DNA of 64,000 bases, from contig NZ_JAENKO010000001.1 in the NCBI RefSeq assembly GCF_016599145.1, forward strand, positions 186,001 through 250,000, read 5' to 3'. A model generated the notes under the pieces. That model saw only the letters and a program-made list of their open reading frames with translations. It did not search any database and was not told the origin of the DNA. The first letter of the stretch is position 1. The number at the start of each line of letters is the position of its first letter. Below are positions 27,356 through 37,697 of this stretch, in pieces. Made by a program: the position numbers and the translations under genes. Source of the stretch: Tomitella cavernea (GTDB lineage: Bacteria; Actinomycetota; Actinomycetes; Mycobacteriales; Mycobacteriaceae).

Positions 27356-28985
27356 CAAGGCCGGAGCCGCCGACCCCGCCGGCGTCCGCCCGACGGATCC
27401 GCCCGATCCGGCGCCTGCGGACGCCGCCGTCGCCACGCCCGCCGAACCTCCTGCCGCCGAACCTCCTGCCGCCGAGCCTGCGGCCGCGAAGCCGCCGCGG
27501 CGGTCGCTTGCGCAGCGCCTGACCGGACGCGGGGATCTACGACGCCCACGCAAGGTGCGTCGCGCCACCGTCGACACGACGACACCGCCGCCGTCGCCGC
27601 TGCAGCCGATCGACCTCACCGACGACACCGCAGTCACCGAGGTGCTCCGCCTGGCGATCTGGGTGGGCGAGGTCCTCATGGCGTCGGGCACCGGCGCCAT
27701 CGACACGCAGGTCCAGGTCCGTCAAGTCGCCGCGGCCTACGGCCTGTCGGAATGCGACGTGGACGTCACCTTCAACTCCATCGCGATCAGCGCCCGCCGC
27801 GGGTCGACGCTGCCGCCGGCCGGGTCGATCCGTATCGTCGAGCACCGCTCGCACGACTTCAGCAGGCTGGCCGCGATCGACCGGCTGGTGCGACGCATCC
27901 GCGTCGGTGCGGTCAGCCCCGTCGAGGCCCGCAACGAGCTCGAGTCGATCACCAACTCGCCGCATCCGTACCCCCGATGGGTGTCGACGGTGGCGTGGGC
28001 CGGGATGGCCGGCGCGATCGCGGTGCTGCTCGGCGCGGGTGTGATCGTCGCGTCGGTGGCGCTGCTGTGCACCATGGTGATCTACCAGACCAACCTGGTG
28101 CTCAACAGGATCGGGCTGCCGTACTTCTTCCAGCAGATCGTCGGCGGATTCATCGCGACGATCCCGGCTGCGGGGCTCTACACCGCGCGCGAGTCACTGG
28201 GTCTCGACCTGCGCCCGTCGCTGGTCATCGCCTCGGGCATCGTGGTGCTGCTGTCCGGCCTCTCCGTGGTCGGGTCGGTCCAGGACGCCATCACGGGTGC
28301 ACCGATCACCGCGTCGGCCCGGTTCTTCGAGGTCCTCATGATGACGGCCGGCATCATCGTCGGCGTGGCGATCGGCCTGCGCGTGGCCGACGCGGTGGGC
28401 CTCACCCTCCCGCCGATCAGCGCCGCACAGTATTCCGGGGACCTCACGCGCATTCCGGTCCAAGTGATCGCGGGCGCTTTCGCCGCCGGGTTTTTCGCCC
28501 TGGCCTGCTATGCGGAGGCGCGCGCGGTCAGCGTGGCCGCGGCCTCCGGCGCCGTCGGAAGCCTCGTCTACACGGTGCTCCAGTACTGGGCGGCGGGCCC
28601 CATCATCGCAGCGGGCACCGCCGCCACCGTCGTGGGCGTGGCGGGCGGCCTCCTCGCCCGACGCGCGCTGACCCCGCCGATCATCGTCGGCATAGCGGGC
28701 ATCACGCCGCTGCTCCCCGGCCTGTCCATGTACCGCAGCCTGTACTCTTTCCTATCCAACGAGCCGCTCTCGGGCTTCAGCGCCCTCGCGACCGTGTTCG
28801 GCATCGGAAGTTCCCTCGCCGCCGGGGTGGTGCTCGGCGAATGGGCCGCCCGCACGATCCGCCGGCCGCGCATCGTGCGCGCCGCGGCGTTGCCGAAGCC
28901 CATCGTCCGCCGCATCAGCCGCGACAGCGGGCATGGCCGAGAACACACGGAATCGAAGTGGCGGAACAGGCGAATCGTCTCCTAG
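27342..28985 (+). CDS. Threonine/serine exporter family membrane protein (ThrE-like)
   Basis: 547 aa if it starts at TTG 27342, which is uncertain. A Pro/Ala-rich cytoplasmic leader with EPPAA repeats precedes the ThrE (DUF1212, PF06738) domain (WVGEVLMASGTGAIDTQVQVRQVA...VDVTFNSIAISA), then about ten TM segments including the ThrE_2 half (PF12821). Family members export threonine, serine or small peptides. Resembles Rv3737. The start overlaps the preceding gene. Confidence 0.88.
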   Translation: MSKTDKAGAADPAGVRPTDPPDPAPADAAVATPAEPPAAEPPAAEPAAAKPPRRSLAQRLTGRGDLRRPRKVRRATVDTTTPPPSPLQPIDLTDDTAVTEVLRLAIWVGEVLMASGTGAIDTQVQVRQVAAAYGLSECDVDVTFNSIAISARRGSTLPPAGSIRIVEHRSHDFSRLAAIDRLVRRIRVGAVSPVEARNELESITNSPHPYPRWVSTVAWAGMAGAIAVLLGAGVIVASVALLCTMVIYQTNLVLNRIGLPYFFQQIVGGFIATIPAAGLYTARESLGLDLRPSLVIASGIVVLLSGLSVVGSVQDAITGAPITASARFFEVLMMTAGIIVGVAIGLRVADAVGLTLPPISAAQYSGDLTRIPVQVIAGAFAAGFFALACYAEARAVSVAAASGAVGSLVYTVLQYWAAGPIIAAGTAATVVGVAGGLLARRALTPPIIVGIAGITPLLPGLSMYRSLYSFLSNEPLSGFSALATVFGIGSSLAAGVVLGEWAARTIRRPRIVRAAALPKPIVRRISRDSGHGREHTESKWRNRRIVS

Positions 28986-29190
28986 AGTCGTAATGATCCG
29001 CAGCCGGCCTGCGCCTGTGTGACGCCGCGAGTGCGCGGCCCCGGCATGCAGACGTACTTCTCCGTGGACCGGACGGCCATGACCGGGCGCACACGATCCA
29101 CGGGGCGGTACCTGCAGACACAGCGCCGCCTCACGCGGCCTTTACCGAGACAACCAATCACACCGCACGAGCCCTAATATGGAGGAACCG

Positions 29191-29370
29191 ATGGCGGCCA
29201 GTACCACCGGCGGCAATGCTGCGCAGGACCTCGACGAGGACCTCGCACCACTGGCGGACGAGACCACGCATCAGGCACAGCGCGTCGTCGCCGCGTTCGC
29301 CGCGGATGCGGAGGAATGCCGCATGTTCCTGTCGATGCTCGGGATCGACCCGCAGCCCCGCGCGGATTGA
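29191..29370 (+). CDS. Small conserved protein upstream of otsA
   Basis: 59 aa from ATG 29191, with GGAGG 5 nt upstream. Acidic, with a helical block (DETTHQAQRVVAAFAADAEECRMFLSMLGI). A small gene of this size (Rv3489) precedes otsA in M. tuberculosis, which supports it being real. No known domain; perhaps an OtsA partner. Confidence 0.7.
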   Translation: MAASTTGGNAAQDLDEDLAPLADETTHQAQRVVAAFAADAEECRMFLSMLGIDPQPRAD

Positions 29371-29438
29371 CCTGGCACCATCGGTGTTGATCCGGCCGCC
29401 GCCCGGCGGTCGGCGCTGGTGATGGTGTGGAGGCGTGC

Positions 29439-30881
29439 GTGAGCGAACAGGACGTCGGTTCGGACTTCGTCGTCGTGGCCAACCGGCTCCCGGTGGACAT
29501 GGTGACCGGCGAGGACGGCGAGCCGGAGTGGCGCCGCTCCCCCGGTGGGCTTGTCAGCGCCCTCGAACCCGTCCTGCGGAACAACTCCGGCGGTTGGGTG
29601 GGCTGGCCCGGGCAGGCCGATACCGACGTCGCGCCGTTCGTCGAGGACGGCCTGGAGCTGCACCCGGTGCCTCTCGACTCCGACGACTACGAGCGCTACT
29701 ACGAGGGTTTCTCCAACGGCACGCTGTGGCCGCTCTACCATGACCTGGCCGTCAAACCCGAGTACCACCGCGAGTGGTGGGAAAGTTACGTGGACGTCAA
29801 CAGGCGTTTCGCGGAGGCCACGGCGAAGACGGCCGCCACCGGTGGAACCGTCTGGGTGCAGGACTACCAGCTGCAACTCGTTCCCCGCATGCTCCGCACG
29901 CTGCGCCCAGACCTGACCATCGGCTTCTTCCTCCACATCCCCTTCCCGCCCGTGGAGCTGTTCATGCAGCTTCCGTGGCGGCGCGCAGTGGTCGAGGGGA
30001 TGCTGGGAGCAGATCTGATCGGGTTCCAACTCCCCGGGGGCGCGGACAATTTCATGATCCTCGCGCGCAAACTTCTGGGCCTGCCGACGAGCCGCGGATA
30101 CATCCGCCCGCTCGCTCGCCACGGTTCGATCACCCACGAGGGGCGCACCGTGCGCGTCGGCGCCTTCCCCATCTCCATCGACTCGTCCAGGATCGACCGC
30201 CTCGCTCGCAGCCGGGCCGTACGTGACAGGGCCGCCGAGATTCGCCGGCAGCTCGGTGACCCGGGTGTGATCATGCTGGGCGTGGATCGCCTGGATTACA
30301 CCAAGGGCATCGACATGCGTCTGCGTGCGATCGGCGAGCTCCTCGAGGAGGGACGCCTGGACCCGTCCGACACCGTGATGGTGCAGTTGGCGACGCCCAG
30401 CCGCGAACGGGTCGAACAGTACGCCATCATGCGGAGGTCCATCGAAGAGCAGGTCGGCCGCATCAACGGCGAATATGGCGAGGTCGGCAGCACGATGGTG
30501 CACTACATGCACCGCCCGGTGGGCCGCGAGGAGCTCACCGCGTTCTTCGTGGCCGCCGACGTCATGCTGGTGACGCCGCTGCGCGACGGCATGAACCTGG
30601 TGGCGAAGGAGTATGTGGCGAGCAAGGTGCGCCTGGACGGGGCCCTGGTGCTCAGCGAGTTCGCCGGCGCCGCGTCCGAGCTCAAGCAGGCCTACCTGGT
30701 CAACCCGCACGATATCGACGGAGTGAAGAACGCGATGACGGCCGCGGTCTCCCAGGATCGCGAGACGGGCCGCCGCCGGATGCGGGCGCTGCGTAGGCAG
30801 GTGCTGGCGCACGACGTGGACCGGTGGGCCCGGATGTTCCTCGACGTGCTCCGGTCGACCTCCGCGCAGGAACCGCAGTAG
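29439..30881 (+). CDS. otsA: Trehalose-6-phosphate synthase (OtsA)
   Basis: 480 aa GT20 glycosyltransferase transferring glucose from a nucleotide sugar to glucose-6-phosphate. GTG 29439 chosen from GGAGG 5 nt upstream and the conserved opening [12 protein letters not shown]. Blocks: [28 protein letters not shown] near residue 165, [15 protein letters not shown] near 282, and [21 protein letters not shown]. Trehalose is both an osmolyte and a glycolipid precursor. Convergent with mam4B, 12 bp apart. Confidence 0.95.
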   Translation: MSEQDVGSDFVVVANRLPVDMVTGEDGEPEWRRSPGGLVSALEPVLRNNSGGWVGWPGQADTDVAPFVEDGLELHPVPLDSDDYERYYEGFSNGTLWPLYHDLAVKPEYHREWWESYVDVNRRFAEATAKTAATGGTVWVQDYQLQLVPRMLRTLRPDLTIGFFLHIPFPPVELFMQLPWRRAVVEGMLGADLIGFQLPGGADNFMILARKLLGLPTSRGYIRPLARHGSITHEGRTVRVGAFPISIDSSRIDRLARSRAVRDRAAEIRRQLGDPGVIMLGVDRLDYTKGIDMRLRAIGELLEEGRLDPSDTVMVQLATPSRERVEQYAIMRRSIEEQVGRINGEYGEVGSTMVHYMHRPVGREELTAFFVAADVMLVTPLRDGMNLVAKEYVASKVRLDGALVLSEFAGAASELKQAYLVNPHDIDGVKNAMTAAVSQDRETGRRRMRALRRQVLAHDVDRWARMFLDVLRSTSAQEPQ

Positions 30882-30893
30882 ACTCGCGGCCGG

Positions 30894-31574
30894 TCAGTAG
30901 GCGATGCGCTGCACGTCGCTGATCAGCCATTTCCCATCGGCATAGTCCAGAGAAACCATCAACTGACTGGGCGTGAACGCCGTCTGCGTGGCACCCTCCG
31001 TCTTGGCCACCTGGTCGAGGAAGACCAGCACCTGCGCCGCATCGCCCGAGAACCGAACGGGCGCGGCGCCCACGACGGTGGCCGCCACCGACGCCTTCTT
31101 GTCCTTGGCCGCCGGGACGAGCTGCGTGGACACGTACTTGCGGAACTCGTCCTGGAAGTCGCCGGTCAACGCGTTCGAGGCGTCGTCGAGCTGCTGCTCC
31201 GCCTTGTCGTAGGTGTAGCCGAAGATGGACTCCGTGCCGCTGACCGCGGCGCGCACCGCCGCGGTCGCCGGCCCGGTCCCGCGGCCCCACACGACGGGTG
31301 CGCCCGCCCCGTTGGAGGCCGGGTCGCCGTCGCCTTCGGGGGTCTGTCCGATCGCCGCGGCCGCCTCGGTGTGCGCCGAGTCCTCGGAGAGGTAGCCCCA
31401 GGCCAGCCAGCCCACTACCGCGGCCAGCACCACGATGACCGCCACGGTCACGGCCCGCACGAACAGCCGCGCGCGGCCCCGACCCGGCTTCCCGGAGTCG
31501 CTGCTCGTCGCGTCTGCGCCGGTCGCGTCTGCGCCGGTCGCGTCTGCGCCGGTCGAGTCGTCGTCCGCCGTCAC
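30894..31574 (-). CDS. mam4B: Mce-associated membrane protein (Mam4B-like)
   Basis: 226 aa. Cytoplasmic acidic leader containing three TGADA repeats, a single TM segment (AVTVAVIVVLAAVVGWLAWGYL) near residue 45-65, and an extracytoplasmic domain typical of Mce-associated proteins (ATAAVRAAVSGTESIFGYTYDKAEQQLD). Mam proteins are thought to stabilise the Mce complex. GTG 31574 overlaps the stop of the upstream gene by 4 nt. Last gene of the mce4 operon; corresponds to Rv3492c. Confidence 0.85.
   Translation of the reverse strand: MTADDDSTGADATGADATGADATSSDSGKPGRGRARLFVRAVTVAVIVVLAAVVGWLAWGYLSEDSAHTEAAAAIGQTPEGDGDPASNGAGAPVVWGRGTGPATAAVRAAVSGTESIFGYTYDKAEQQLDDASNALTGDFQDEFRKYVSTQLVPAAKDKKASVAATVVGAAPVRFSGDAAQVLVFLDQVAKTEGATQTAFTPSQLMVSLDYADGKWLISDVQRIAY
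31508..31558. repeat. 15-bp tandem repeat in mam4B
   Basis: Three copies of a 15-bp unit (gtctgcgccggtcgc, the last copy ending in gag) encode the TGADA repeats near the Mam4B N-terminus. Confidence 0.85.
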
Positions 31575-32263
31575 GGCACCTGCTCCAGATTCGACACCTT
31601 GTAGGTGTTCCCCTCCTTCTCCAATGTCACCCGGAGGCGAAATCCGCGCTGCGACGCCTCGGGCAGCGCCTTGTTCTGCACGTCCGTCGACACGACCACC
31701 AGCACTGTCGCGGTATCACCCTGGAGGGACTCGAGCCCGGATCGGACGATCGTACCCGCAGACGTCGCGTCCGCCTTGCCCACGAGGGTGGCGAACTGCC
31801 CCTGCGCCGCCTGGTAGTCGTCGTGGAAGGATCCGGTGCTGTTCGCGAGCACCTCGTCCGCGTTCGCATCCACCGTGTCGGGGTTGACGTTGGTGACTCC
31901 CAGCACCACCTTCTCCGCGACGTCGATGGCGGGCGACTGCAGCGCGCCCTGCGTTCCGCCCGCGGCGGACTCCGGACCCGAGACGCCGTAGCGCTGCCAC
32001 AGAAGCAGGCTCATCGCGACCAGGAGGGCCACGATGACCACCCCCGACACGACGGGGAATAGCCAGGCGCGAGGCTTCCGCTCCGGCGGCGCGGCATCCG
32101 GCGTGCCGACCGTTCCCGATGCCGGGACGTGGCCGTCAGTGTCGGGTCCGTCTTGTGCAGCAGAGTCGTCCTGTGCGACGGCATCGTCCTGCGCACGCTC
32201 ATCGGCACCGTCGCCTACGGGCGTGCGGTCCTCGCCGCGCGCGCGTCTACGCAGTCCTCTCAC
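31571..32263 (-). CDS. mam4A: Mce-associated membrane protein (Mam4A-like)
   Basis: 230 aa, GTG 32263. Polar Asp/Gln-rich cytoplasmic leader, one TM (LFPVVSGVVIVALLVAMSLLLW) near residue 70-90, then a periplasmic domain ending in strands. Paralogue of the next gene; together they match the two Mce-associated genes Rv3493c and Rv3492c. 40 bp after mce4F. Confidence 0.85.
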   Translation of the reverse strand: MRGLRRRARGEDRTPVGDGADERAQDDAVAQDDSAAQDGPDTDGHVPASGTVGTPDAAPPERKPRAWLFPVVSGVVIVALLVAMSLLLWQRYGVSGPESAAGGTQGALQSPAIDVAEKVVLGVTNVNPDTVDANADEVLANSTGSFHDDYQAAQGQFATLVGKADATSAGTIVRSGLESLQGDTATVLVVVSTDVQNKALPEASQRGFRLRVTLEKEGNTYKVSNLEQVP

Positions 32264-32303
32264 TTACCCGTCCTCAGTGCTATCGGCGCGGCAGCGCCTG
32301 CTC

Positions 32304-33767
32304 TCACGCACCCGGCGCAGTGAGCAGGGCCTGCCACGAATCTTCGCCCGCCACGGTCTCGCCGTCCGTCCCTGTCAGGCTCTTGTCCACGGTCACAGTG
32401 CCGTCCGGCGCCACATACCGGCCCGTGCCGGGGTCGTAGGAGGCGGTGCCGATCTGCCCCTCGCCCTGTTCGGCGCTGCTCGGCTGCGCACTGTTGCGCT
32501 GATCTCCCAGCCCCTCATAGGTGCCGGGGGGAATGCCGGGCACGTCAGGCTGCGGCGGGCCGAACGGTGTCGGATTCTCGCCCAAGGGTACAAACCCGCG
32601 CGGATCCTTGCACAGCGCCGGCGTGGGGGCGCGCTTGCCCGGTTGATTCGGGCACGGTGCGTTCCGCGCGCCGCGCACCGCGATGGGCGAGTCCTGCGGT
32701 ACCTGGCAGTAGATTCCGTCCGGCGTCACCGGCACCGACACCTCGTTGGGCGGACGGCGCTGGTCCGGAGCCAGATATCCGACCGTGCACGCCGGCGGCT
32801 CGTTGAGCTGCAGATGGAAATCGAGCGGCAGCTTGTCCCCATGATTCGACGCGTAGGTGGTGATGGTCTGCAGAGCGGCCATCAGCGCCGGGTATACGAC
32901 CAGCATCTGCTGGATCGAATCGTTGTAGGTGTACGTGACCTTGCCGAGTGTGACAGCGTTGGCCATCAACAGTGGCAGCGACTTCTCGACGTCTTGGAAG
33001 GTCTGCTGTGCCTCACGCAGCGTGCCCGGCGCGTTGTCCAGCACGGAGCGCACCTGCGGATCGTCAGCCCTGACCTGCCCGGTGAACGCCGCCAGATCGT
33101 GCACCCACGACTTCAGGTCGTCCCCGGAGATCACCTGAGTGTCCAGCAACGGCCCCAACTCCGCGAGCAGGCTCTTGGTCGCATCGGAGCTGTCCTGCGC
33201 ATCCTGGATCAGGGTTTTGCTCGACTCGATGAGACGACGCAGGTCCGGCCCCACCCCCTCGAACGCGGTGAAGGTCTCGTCGACCAGGCTGGTGAGCTTG
33301 TCGCGCGGCACCGTCGACAGCAGCGCATCGGCCTTGTCGAGGATCGGCCCGATGTCGACCGGCATGCTCACCCGGTCTTCGGGGATCTCCGCCCCGTCAT
33401 CGAGGTACGGCCCCTTGTCGGTGCGCGGCAGGAACTCCACGTACTGTTCGCCGATCGCCGACACGCTGCGGACCGCCACCTCGGTGTCGACGGGGATGCG
33501 CGCGTCGCCGTCGACGGACAGGCGTGCCTTCACCCCGTCAGCGGTCAGATCGACCGACTTGACTCTTCCGACGTTGCTACCGCGGTAGGTCACGTTCGCG
33601 TTCTCATACAGCCCGCCGCTGCTCGGCAGATCGACGGTGATCGCGTCCTGCCCGATCCCCAGCAGGTCACCTACGCGCATGTACTGCGTGGCCATCACCG
33701 TGACGCCGATGACTGAGAGGATCAGGAAGATCACCAGCTGGATCCGGACGAACCGGCTGAGCATCAT
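32304..33767 (-). CDS. mce4F: Mce4F substrate-binding protein of the sterol importer
   Basis: 487 aa. N-terminal TM anchor (RIQLVIFLILSVIGVTVMA), MlaD domain (ITVDLPSSGGLYENANVTYRGSNVGRVKSVDLTADG...), then the long helical needle region, and a Pro/Gly-rich tail with four or more Cys. Mce subunits form a hexameric tunnel carrying sterol from the outer membrane to the YrbE permease. ATG 33767 overlaps the mce4E stop (ATGA). Tandem ATGs occur at 33767 and 33764. Confidence 0.94.
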   Translation of the reverse strand: MMLSRFVRIQLVIFLILSVIGVTVMATQYMRVGDLLGIGQDAITVDLPSSGGLYENANVTYRGSNVGRVKSVDLTADGVKARLSVDGDARIPVDTEVAVRSVSAIGEQYVEFLPRTDKGPYLDDGAEIPEDRVSMPVDIGPILDKADALLSTVPRDKLTSLVDETFTAFEGVGPDLRRLIESSKTLIQDAQDSSDATKSLLAELGPLLDTQVISGDDLKSWVHDLAAFTGQVRADDPQVRSVLDNAPGTLREAQQTFQDVEKSLPLLMANAVTLGKVTYTYNDSIQQMLVVYPALMAALQTITTYASNHGDKLPLDFHLQLNEPPACTVGYLAPDQRRPPNEVSVPVTPDGIYCQVPQDSPIAVRGARNAPCPNQPGKRAPTPALCKDPRGFVPLGENPTPFGPPQPDVPGIPPGTYEGLGDQRNSAQPSSAEQGEGQIGTASYDPGTGRYVAPDGTVTVDKSLTGTDGETVAGEDSWQALLTAPGA

Positions 33768-35158
33768 TTGTCTTCTCCTGTCGCCGGCGGGCCGAAGAGC
33801 TCTGCGACCGGGGCGTCGAACACCGGCTCAGGTTCCACGGGCGGCGCAGCACCTGCGCCTTGTCCGTCGCCGCCCGGCGTCGGGGCCGGCTCGTTCGGAA
33901 CCTGTACGTTCGGAACCTCTACGTTCGGAACCTGCGCGGTCGAGGACTGTGCCGGTGCCTCCTGCGGCGCCGGCGCGGCGACGGAACCCTCCCCACCCTT
34001 CGCCGGGGCGCCCCCCGGGGCCTCCACCGCCGCCGGGTCGGGCATCCGCGGATTGAACGGATCGCCGATGTCGCCGCCGGCGTCCGCCATCTTCTTCGCC
34101 CAGTCGGTGTCCGACCACGGCTGGGCGGGGCTGCCGACGAGCAGCGAGCGCTGGATGCGCTGCCCGGTCAGGTCGACCTCGTCCCACAGGTTGGTGTAGT
34201 CGCCTCGCATCGCGTTGAACAACGTTTCCATCGGGAAGGGGAAAGTGAACAGCAGCGACAGCGTCTCCGGCAGCTTCTTTCCCGCGTCCGCCAACGCGCC
34301 GAGAATCGGTTTGAGGTCCGCGGTGAGCGATCGCAGGTCGGACCCGCTCTCGGTCAGCACCGTGTCCGCCTTGGCGCTGAAGTTGCCCAGCGCCACGATC
34401 GCGTCGGTGAGCGTATCCTTCTGGTCGGCCAGCACCCTGGTGGCCGGCTCGAGCCCGGTCAGCGCGTCCGCCAGCACGTCGTTCTGCTCGTTGACGGTGG
34501 CGCTGAGGCGGTCGACGCCGTCCATCGCAGCGACGATGTCGCCGCGCTGCTCGTCGAGCGTCGACACGAGGTCGTTGAGCCTGGGGATGAGATCGTGCAG
34601 GCTGTTCTCGTTGCCGCCCAGCGCGGCGTTGAGCTCCGTGGTGATGTCCTGCAGCTGCGCCAGGCCGCCTCCGTTGAGCACCACTGACAGCGTCGACAGT
34701 GTCTGCTCCGTACTCGGGAATCGGCCGCCCCGCTGCAGCGGGATCACGTCCCCCGCACCGAGGTACCCGCTTCCCGCCCCGCCTCCCTCAGGCGGATCGA
34801 GCTCGAGGTACTGCGAGCCCAGCAGGCTCGCCTGGCCCACCATCGCGCGCGTTCCGCGCGGCACCTTCGTGCCCGCCTCCAGCCCGATCGTCACGCGCGC
34901 ATTCCAATTCTCGTCCGCGGTGATCTTGCGGATACTGCCGACGGTGACATCGTCGATCATCACCGGCGAGTTCTGCGTCAATGTGCCCACATTGGGCACG
35001 ACAGCGGTGATCTGGTAGGCATCATCGCCCGTCCCGACGGTGCCCGGGAGCGGCAGTGAGTTGAGCCCGTTCCACGTGCAACCGCTCGCAAGCAGGGCGG
35101 CGCATCCTAGTGCCGTGGCGGCGATCAGCCGCCGTCCGGCGAAGTGCCTGTTGCGCAT
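33764..35158 (-). CDS. mce4E: Mce4E lipoprotein (LprN-like)
   Basis: 464 aa. The signal peptide ends in LLASGC (Cys27), so it is lipidated, as the E subunits of mce operons are. MlaD domain (YQITAVVPNVGTLTQNSPVMIDDVTVGSIRKI), a central helical region, then a Pro/Ala tail with three VPN(V/E) repeats encoded by a 15-bp unit around 33895-33940. Start ATG shares one base with the mce4D stop. Confidence 0.94.
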   Translation of the reverse strand: MRNRHFAGRRLIAATALGCAALLASGCTWNGLNSLPLPGTVGTGDDAYQITAVVPNVGTLTQNSPVMIDDVTVGSIRKITADENWNARVTIGLEAGTKVPRGTRAMVGQASLLGSQYLELDPPEGGGAGSGYLGAGDVIPLQRGGRFPSTEQTLSTLSVVLNGGGLAQLQDITTELNAALGGNENSLHDLIPRLNDLVSTLDEQRGDIVAAMDGVDRLSATVNEQNDVLADALTGLEPATRVLADQKDTLTDAIVALGNFSAKADTVLTESGSDLRSLTADLKPILGALADAGKKLPETLSLLFTFPFPMETLFNAMRGDYTNLWDEVDLTGQRIQRSLLVGSPAQPWSDTDWAKKMADAGGDIGDPFNPRMPDPAAVEAPGGAPAKGGEGSVAAPAPQEAPAQSSTAQVPNVEVPNVQVPNEPAPTPGGDGQGAGAAPPVEPEPVFDAPVAELFGPPATGEDK

Positions 35159-36480
35159 CAGTCACCGCCTCCTTGCGGCAGCACGGGATTGAGCAGACCG
35201 CCGAGGCCGCTACCGGGCGTCGCATCCGCGTCGGTCTTGCCGTCCCCGCCATCGGTGCGCCGGATGTCCACGTCGCTCAGCGGGGTCGCATTGGGCAGCA
35301 GGCGCGGGGGCTCGAGCTTGGGCACGTTCCGCAAGCTCGGATCGGTGTAGACGACCTGATCCGGTGTGGCCGTGATCCCTGTGATGGGGTTCGATCCCGC
35401 GGGCGGATAGTTCATTGCGATGGAACCGATCACCGGTGCCAGCGCCTTGATGCAGGTGTCGACGTCGGGGTTCGGCCCGGTACCGTCGGATCCGCCCATG
35501 GCACCGCACACCATGTCCACCAGGTTGCTGGTGTTGTTGAGCGCGATCGCGCCGGTGAAGGTGCCCTGGTACGGCTGGTAGATGTTGTAGAAATTCACCA
35601 GCCCGGTGGGCCCCACATGCAGAAGCTGCGCCAGCCGATCCTTCTTGTCCGCGATCACGCTCGTGAACTCGGAGAGCTCCTTGATCGACCGGCTCAGCTC
35701 GGAGCGGTTGTCGGTGAGGAAGCCCTGGACGTCCTGCACCGCCGTGTCGAGGCTCTTGAGCGACGAGTCCAGCTGCTGGTTGCTGTCGGCGAGCACGTCG
35801 GACACTCGGGCCAGGTGCCCGCTGACCGAGACGATCTGCTGGTTGCTGTCCGCAAGGGCGTTGACGAACACCTGCAGGTTCTTGATGGTGCCGAACAGGT
35901 CGTCGCTGCCGTCGGAGAAAGTGTTCATCGCGGCCGCGAGTTCTTTGATCGTGTCGTGGATCCGCTGGCCGTTGCCGTCGAGCGTGTCGCCGGTGACGTT
36001 GAGGAAATCGGTGAGTGCTCCGGGCTCGTCGCCCTGCGGTCCCAACGCCTCGGTGAGCTTCGACAGCTCCTTTTTGATCTCATCCCATTCGACCGGCACC
36101 GCGGTGCGACTGATGGGGATCACGGCGTCGTCTTCGAGCTTGTCGCCACCGGTGTACACCGGGGTGAGCTGCACGAACCGCGACGTCACCAGGCTCTGCG
36201 CGACGATGATCGCGCTGGCCTGGGCGGGGATGTCCACGCCCTTGTCGATGGAGAGCTCGAACTTGCTGCGAGTCCCGTCGGGGGTGATCGAAGTGACCTC
36301 GCCCACCGGCACGCCCAGCACGCGGACCGAGTCTCCCTCGTAGATCCCCGTCGCCGAGGTGAAGTACGCGGTGACGGTGTACCGCTGGTTGCCCGGCCAC
36401 ACCAGCCAAGCGCTCACGCAGACCAGCAGCACCAGCACGACCGCGATCACTGAGCGGAGGTAGCCCTTGTAAGCGGTCAT
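35158..36480 (-). CDS. mce4D: Mce4D subunit
   Basis: 440 aa. N-terminal anchor (SVIAVVLVLLVCVSAWLVW), MlaD domain (YTVTAYFTSATGIYEGDSVRVLGVPVGEVTSI) and a long helical region with the duplicated phrase LADSNQQ. Third-last substrate-binding subunit of the Mce4 hexamer. ATG 36480 overlaps the mce4C stop. Confidence 0.94.
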   Translation of the reverse strand: MTAYKGYLRSVIAVVLVLLVCVSAWLVWPGNQRYTVTAYFTSATGIYEGDSVRVLGVPVGEVTSITPDGTRSKFELSIDKGVDIPAQASAIIVAQSLVTSRFVQLTPVYTGGDKLEDDAVIPISRTAVPVEWDEIKKELSKLTEALGPQGDEPGALTDFLNVTGDTLDGNGQRIHDTIKELAAAMNTFSDGSDDLFGTIKNLQVFVNALADSNQQIVSVSGHLARVSDVLADSNQQLDSSLKSLDTAVQDVQGFLTDNRSELSRSIKELSEFTSVIADKKDRLAQLLHVGPTGLVNFYNIYQPYQGTFTGAIALNNTSNLVDMVCGAMGGSDGTGPNPDVDTCIKALAPVIGSIAMNYPPAGSNPITGITATPDQVVYTDPSLRNVPKLEPPRLLPNATPLSDVDIRRTDGGDGKTDADATPGSGLGGLLNPVLPQGGGD

Positions 36481-37697
36481 CGTCCACCCCCGTCGGTGTT
36501 CTGTGGCCCGCCGCCGGCACCGTCCTGCGATGCGCCGGCACCGGGCGCGGGCGCCCCCGCTTGCTTCTTCGCCGCGTCGAACAGCTGCGCCGCAGCCGGC
36601 GTCTGCTGCGCCATTTGAGCGAGCAGCGGCTTGAGCATGTCAGTGGTCTGGACACCACCGGGGTAGTCCATGGCATTGAGGAAGTTCTGGATGTAGGCCA
36701 GGAAGTATGGACCATTCGCGACGGAATCGCCCAGCGCATACATGTACTTGGTGACGCCGTCGAGCGAATCGGAGATGTTGGCGTAGTTCTTCTCCATCAC
36801 CTGCATCACCGTGTGCAGGTTGTCGAGCGCGGGCTTGAGCTGCTGCTCGTTGTCCTCGACGAATCCGGTGAGCTGGGTGGACACCGCGCCGATGTGCACG
36901 ATCAGCTGATTCAGCATCTGCTTGCGCTCGTCCAGCTTGGCCATCAGCGAATTCGCGTCCACCACGAGGGCGTTGAGCTGCTCGCTGCGGTCCTTGAGCA
37001 CGCCGGTGACGCCGTTCGTCTTCTTCAACAGGTCCTGAAGCTGCTGATCACGAGAACTGATGCTCTTCGACAGCCGGGTCACGCCGTCGAGCGCCCCCCG
37101 CAGCTCTTCCGGCGCGTCGGCGAAGCTGTCGGAGAAGGACTCGAGCGCCTCGGTGACCGCATCCGTGTCGATCTCCCCCACGTTGGTCGCCAGGTCGCCC
37201 AGGGCCTCGGTGAGCGCGTACGGGGTCGAGGTGTGGGACAACGGGATCACTCCCCCCTCGCCGAGATCGCCGGCGCCCACGGGCCGCACCTGCAGCCCGC
37301 GCTTGCCCAGCATCGACTCGGTGGAGATCGCCGCGACGGTGTCCTTACCGAGCCGGATGTCGCTGTCGACGGTGAAGTCGACCACCACGTGATCGCCCTG
37401 CAGGCCGATGGAGCCCACCTTGCCGACCTTGAGCCCCGCCACGAACACGTCGTCGCCGGACTTGAGTCCCGCCGCATCCGCCACCTGCGCCTGGTAGCCG
37501 GTGGCCGAGTTGATGAACGGCAGCTTGTCGTACTGCAGCGCGCCGAGCACCACGGCGGCGGTGAGGACCAATCCGATGATGGCGATCGGGATCGGGTTCA
37601 TGTCGCGGAACCGCGGCAGCGACCGCAGCCGCGTCCACAGCCCTGGCTTCCTCCGGGCGCCCCCGGTTGCGGGGCTCCGTCGGGATCGCTTAATCAT
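36477..37697 (-). CDS. mce4C: Mce4C subunit
   Basis: About 406 aa. Basic leader, anchor (PIPIAIIGLVLTAAVVLGAL), MlaD domain (YQAQVADAAGLKSGDDVFVAGLKVGKV) and helical region; the tail is Gly/Ala/Pro-rich. I prefer ATG 37697, which overlaps the mce4B stop, to GTG 37709, which sits only 1 nt from the possible ribosome site GGGAAGG; neither is proven. Confidence 0.92.
   Translation of the reverse strand: MIKRSRRSPATGGARRKPGLWTRLRSLPRFRDMNPIPIAIIGLVLTAAVVLGALQYDKLPFINSATGYQAQVADAAGLKSGDDVFVAGLKVGKVGSIGLQGDHVVVDFTVDSDIRLGKDTVAAISTESMLGKRGLQVRPVGAGDLGEGGVIPLSHTSTPYALTEALGDLATNVGEIDTDAVTEALESFSDSFADAPEELRGALDGVTRLSKSISSRDQQLQDLLKKTNGVTGVLKDRSEQLNALVVDANSLMAKLDERKQMLNQLIVHIGAVSTQLTGFVEDNEQQLKPALDNLHTVMQVMEKNYANISDSLDGVTKYMYALGDSVANGPYFLAYIQNFLNAMDYPGGVQTTDMLKPLLAQMAQQTPAAAQLFDAAKKQAGAPAPGAGASQDGAGGGPQNTDGGGR

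Noticed and set aside
27752-28993. Second frame through the ThrE-like gene (413 codons)
   Set aside because: No hydrophobic segments and Arg-rich; it is a +1 shadow of the membrane protein.
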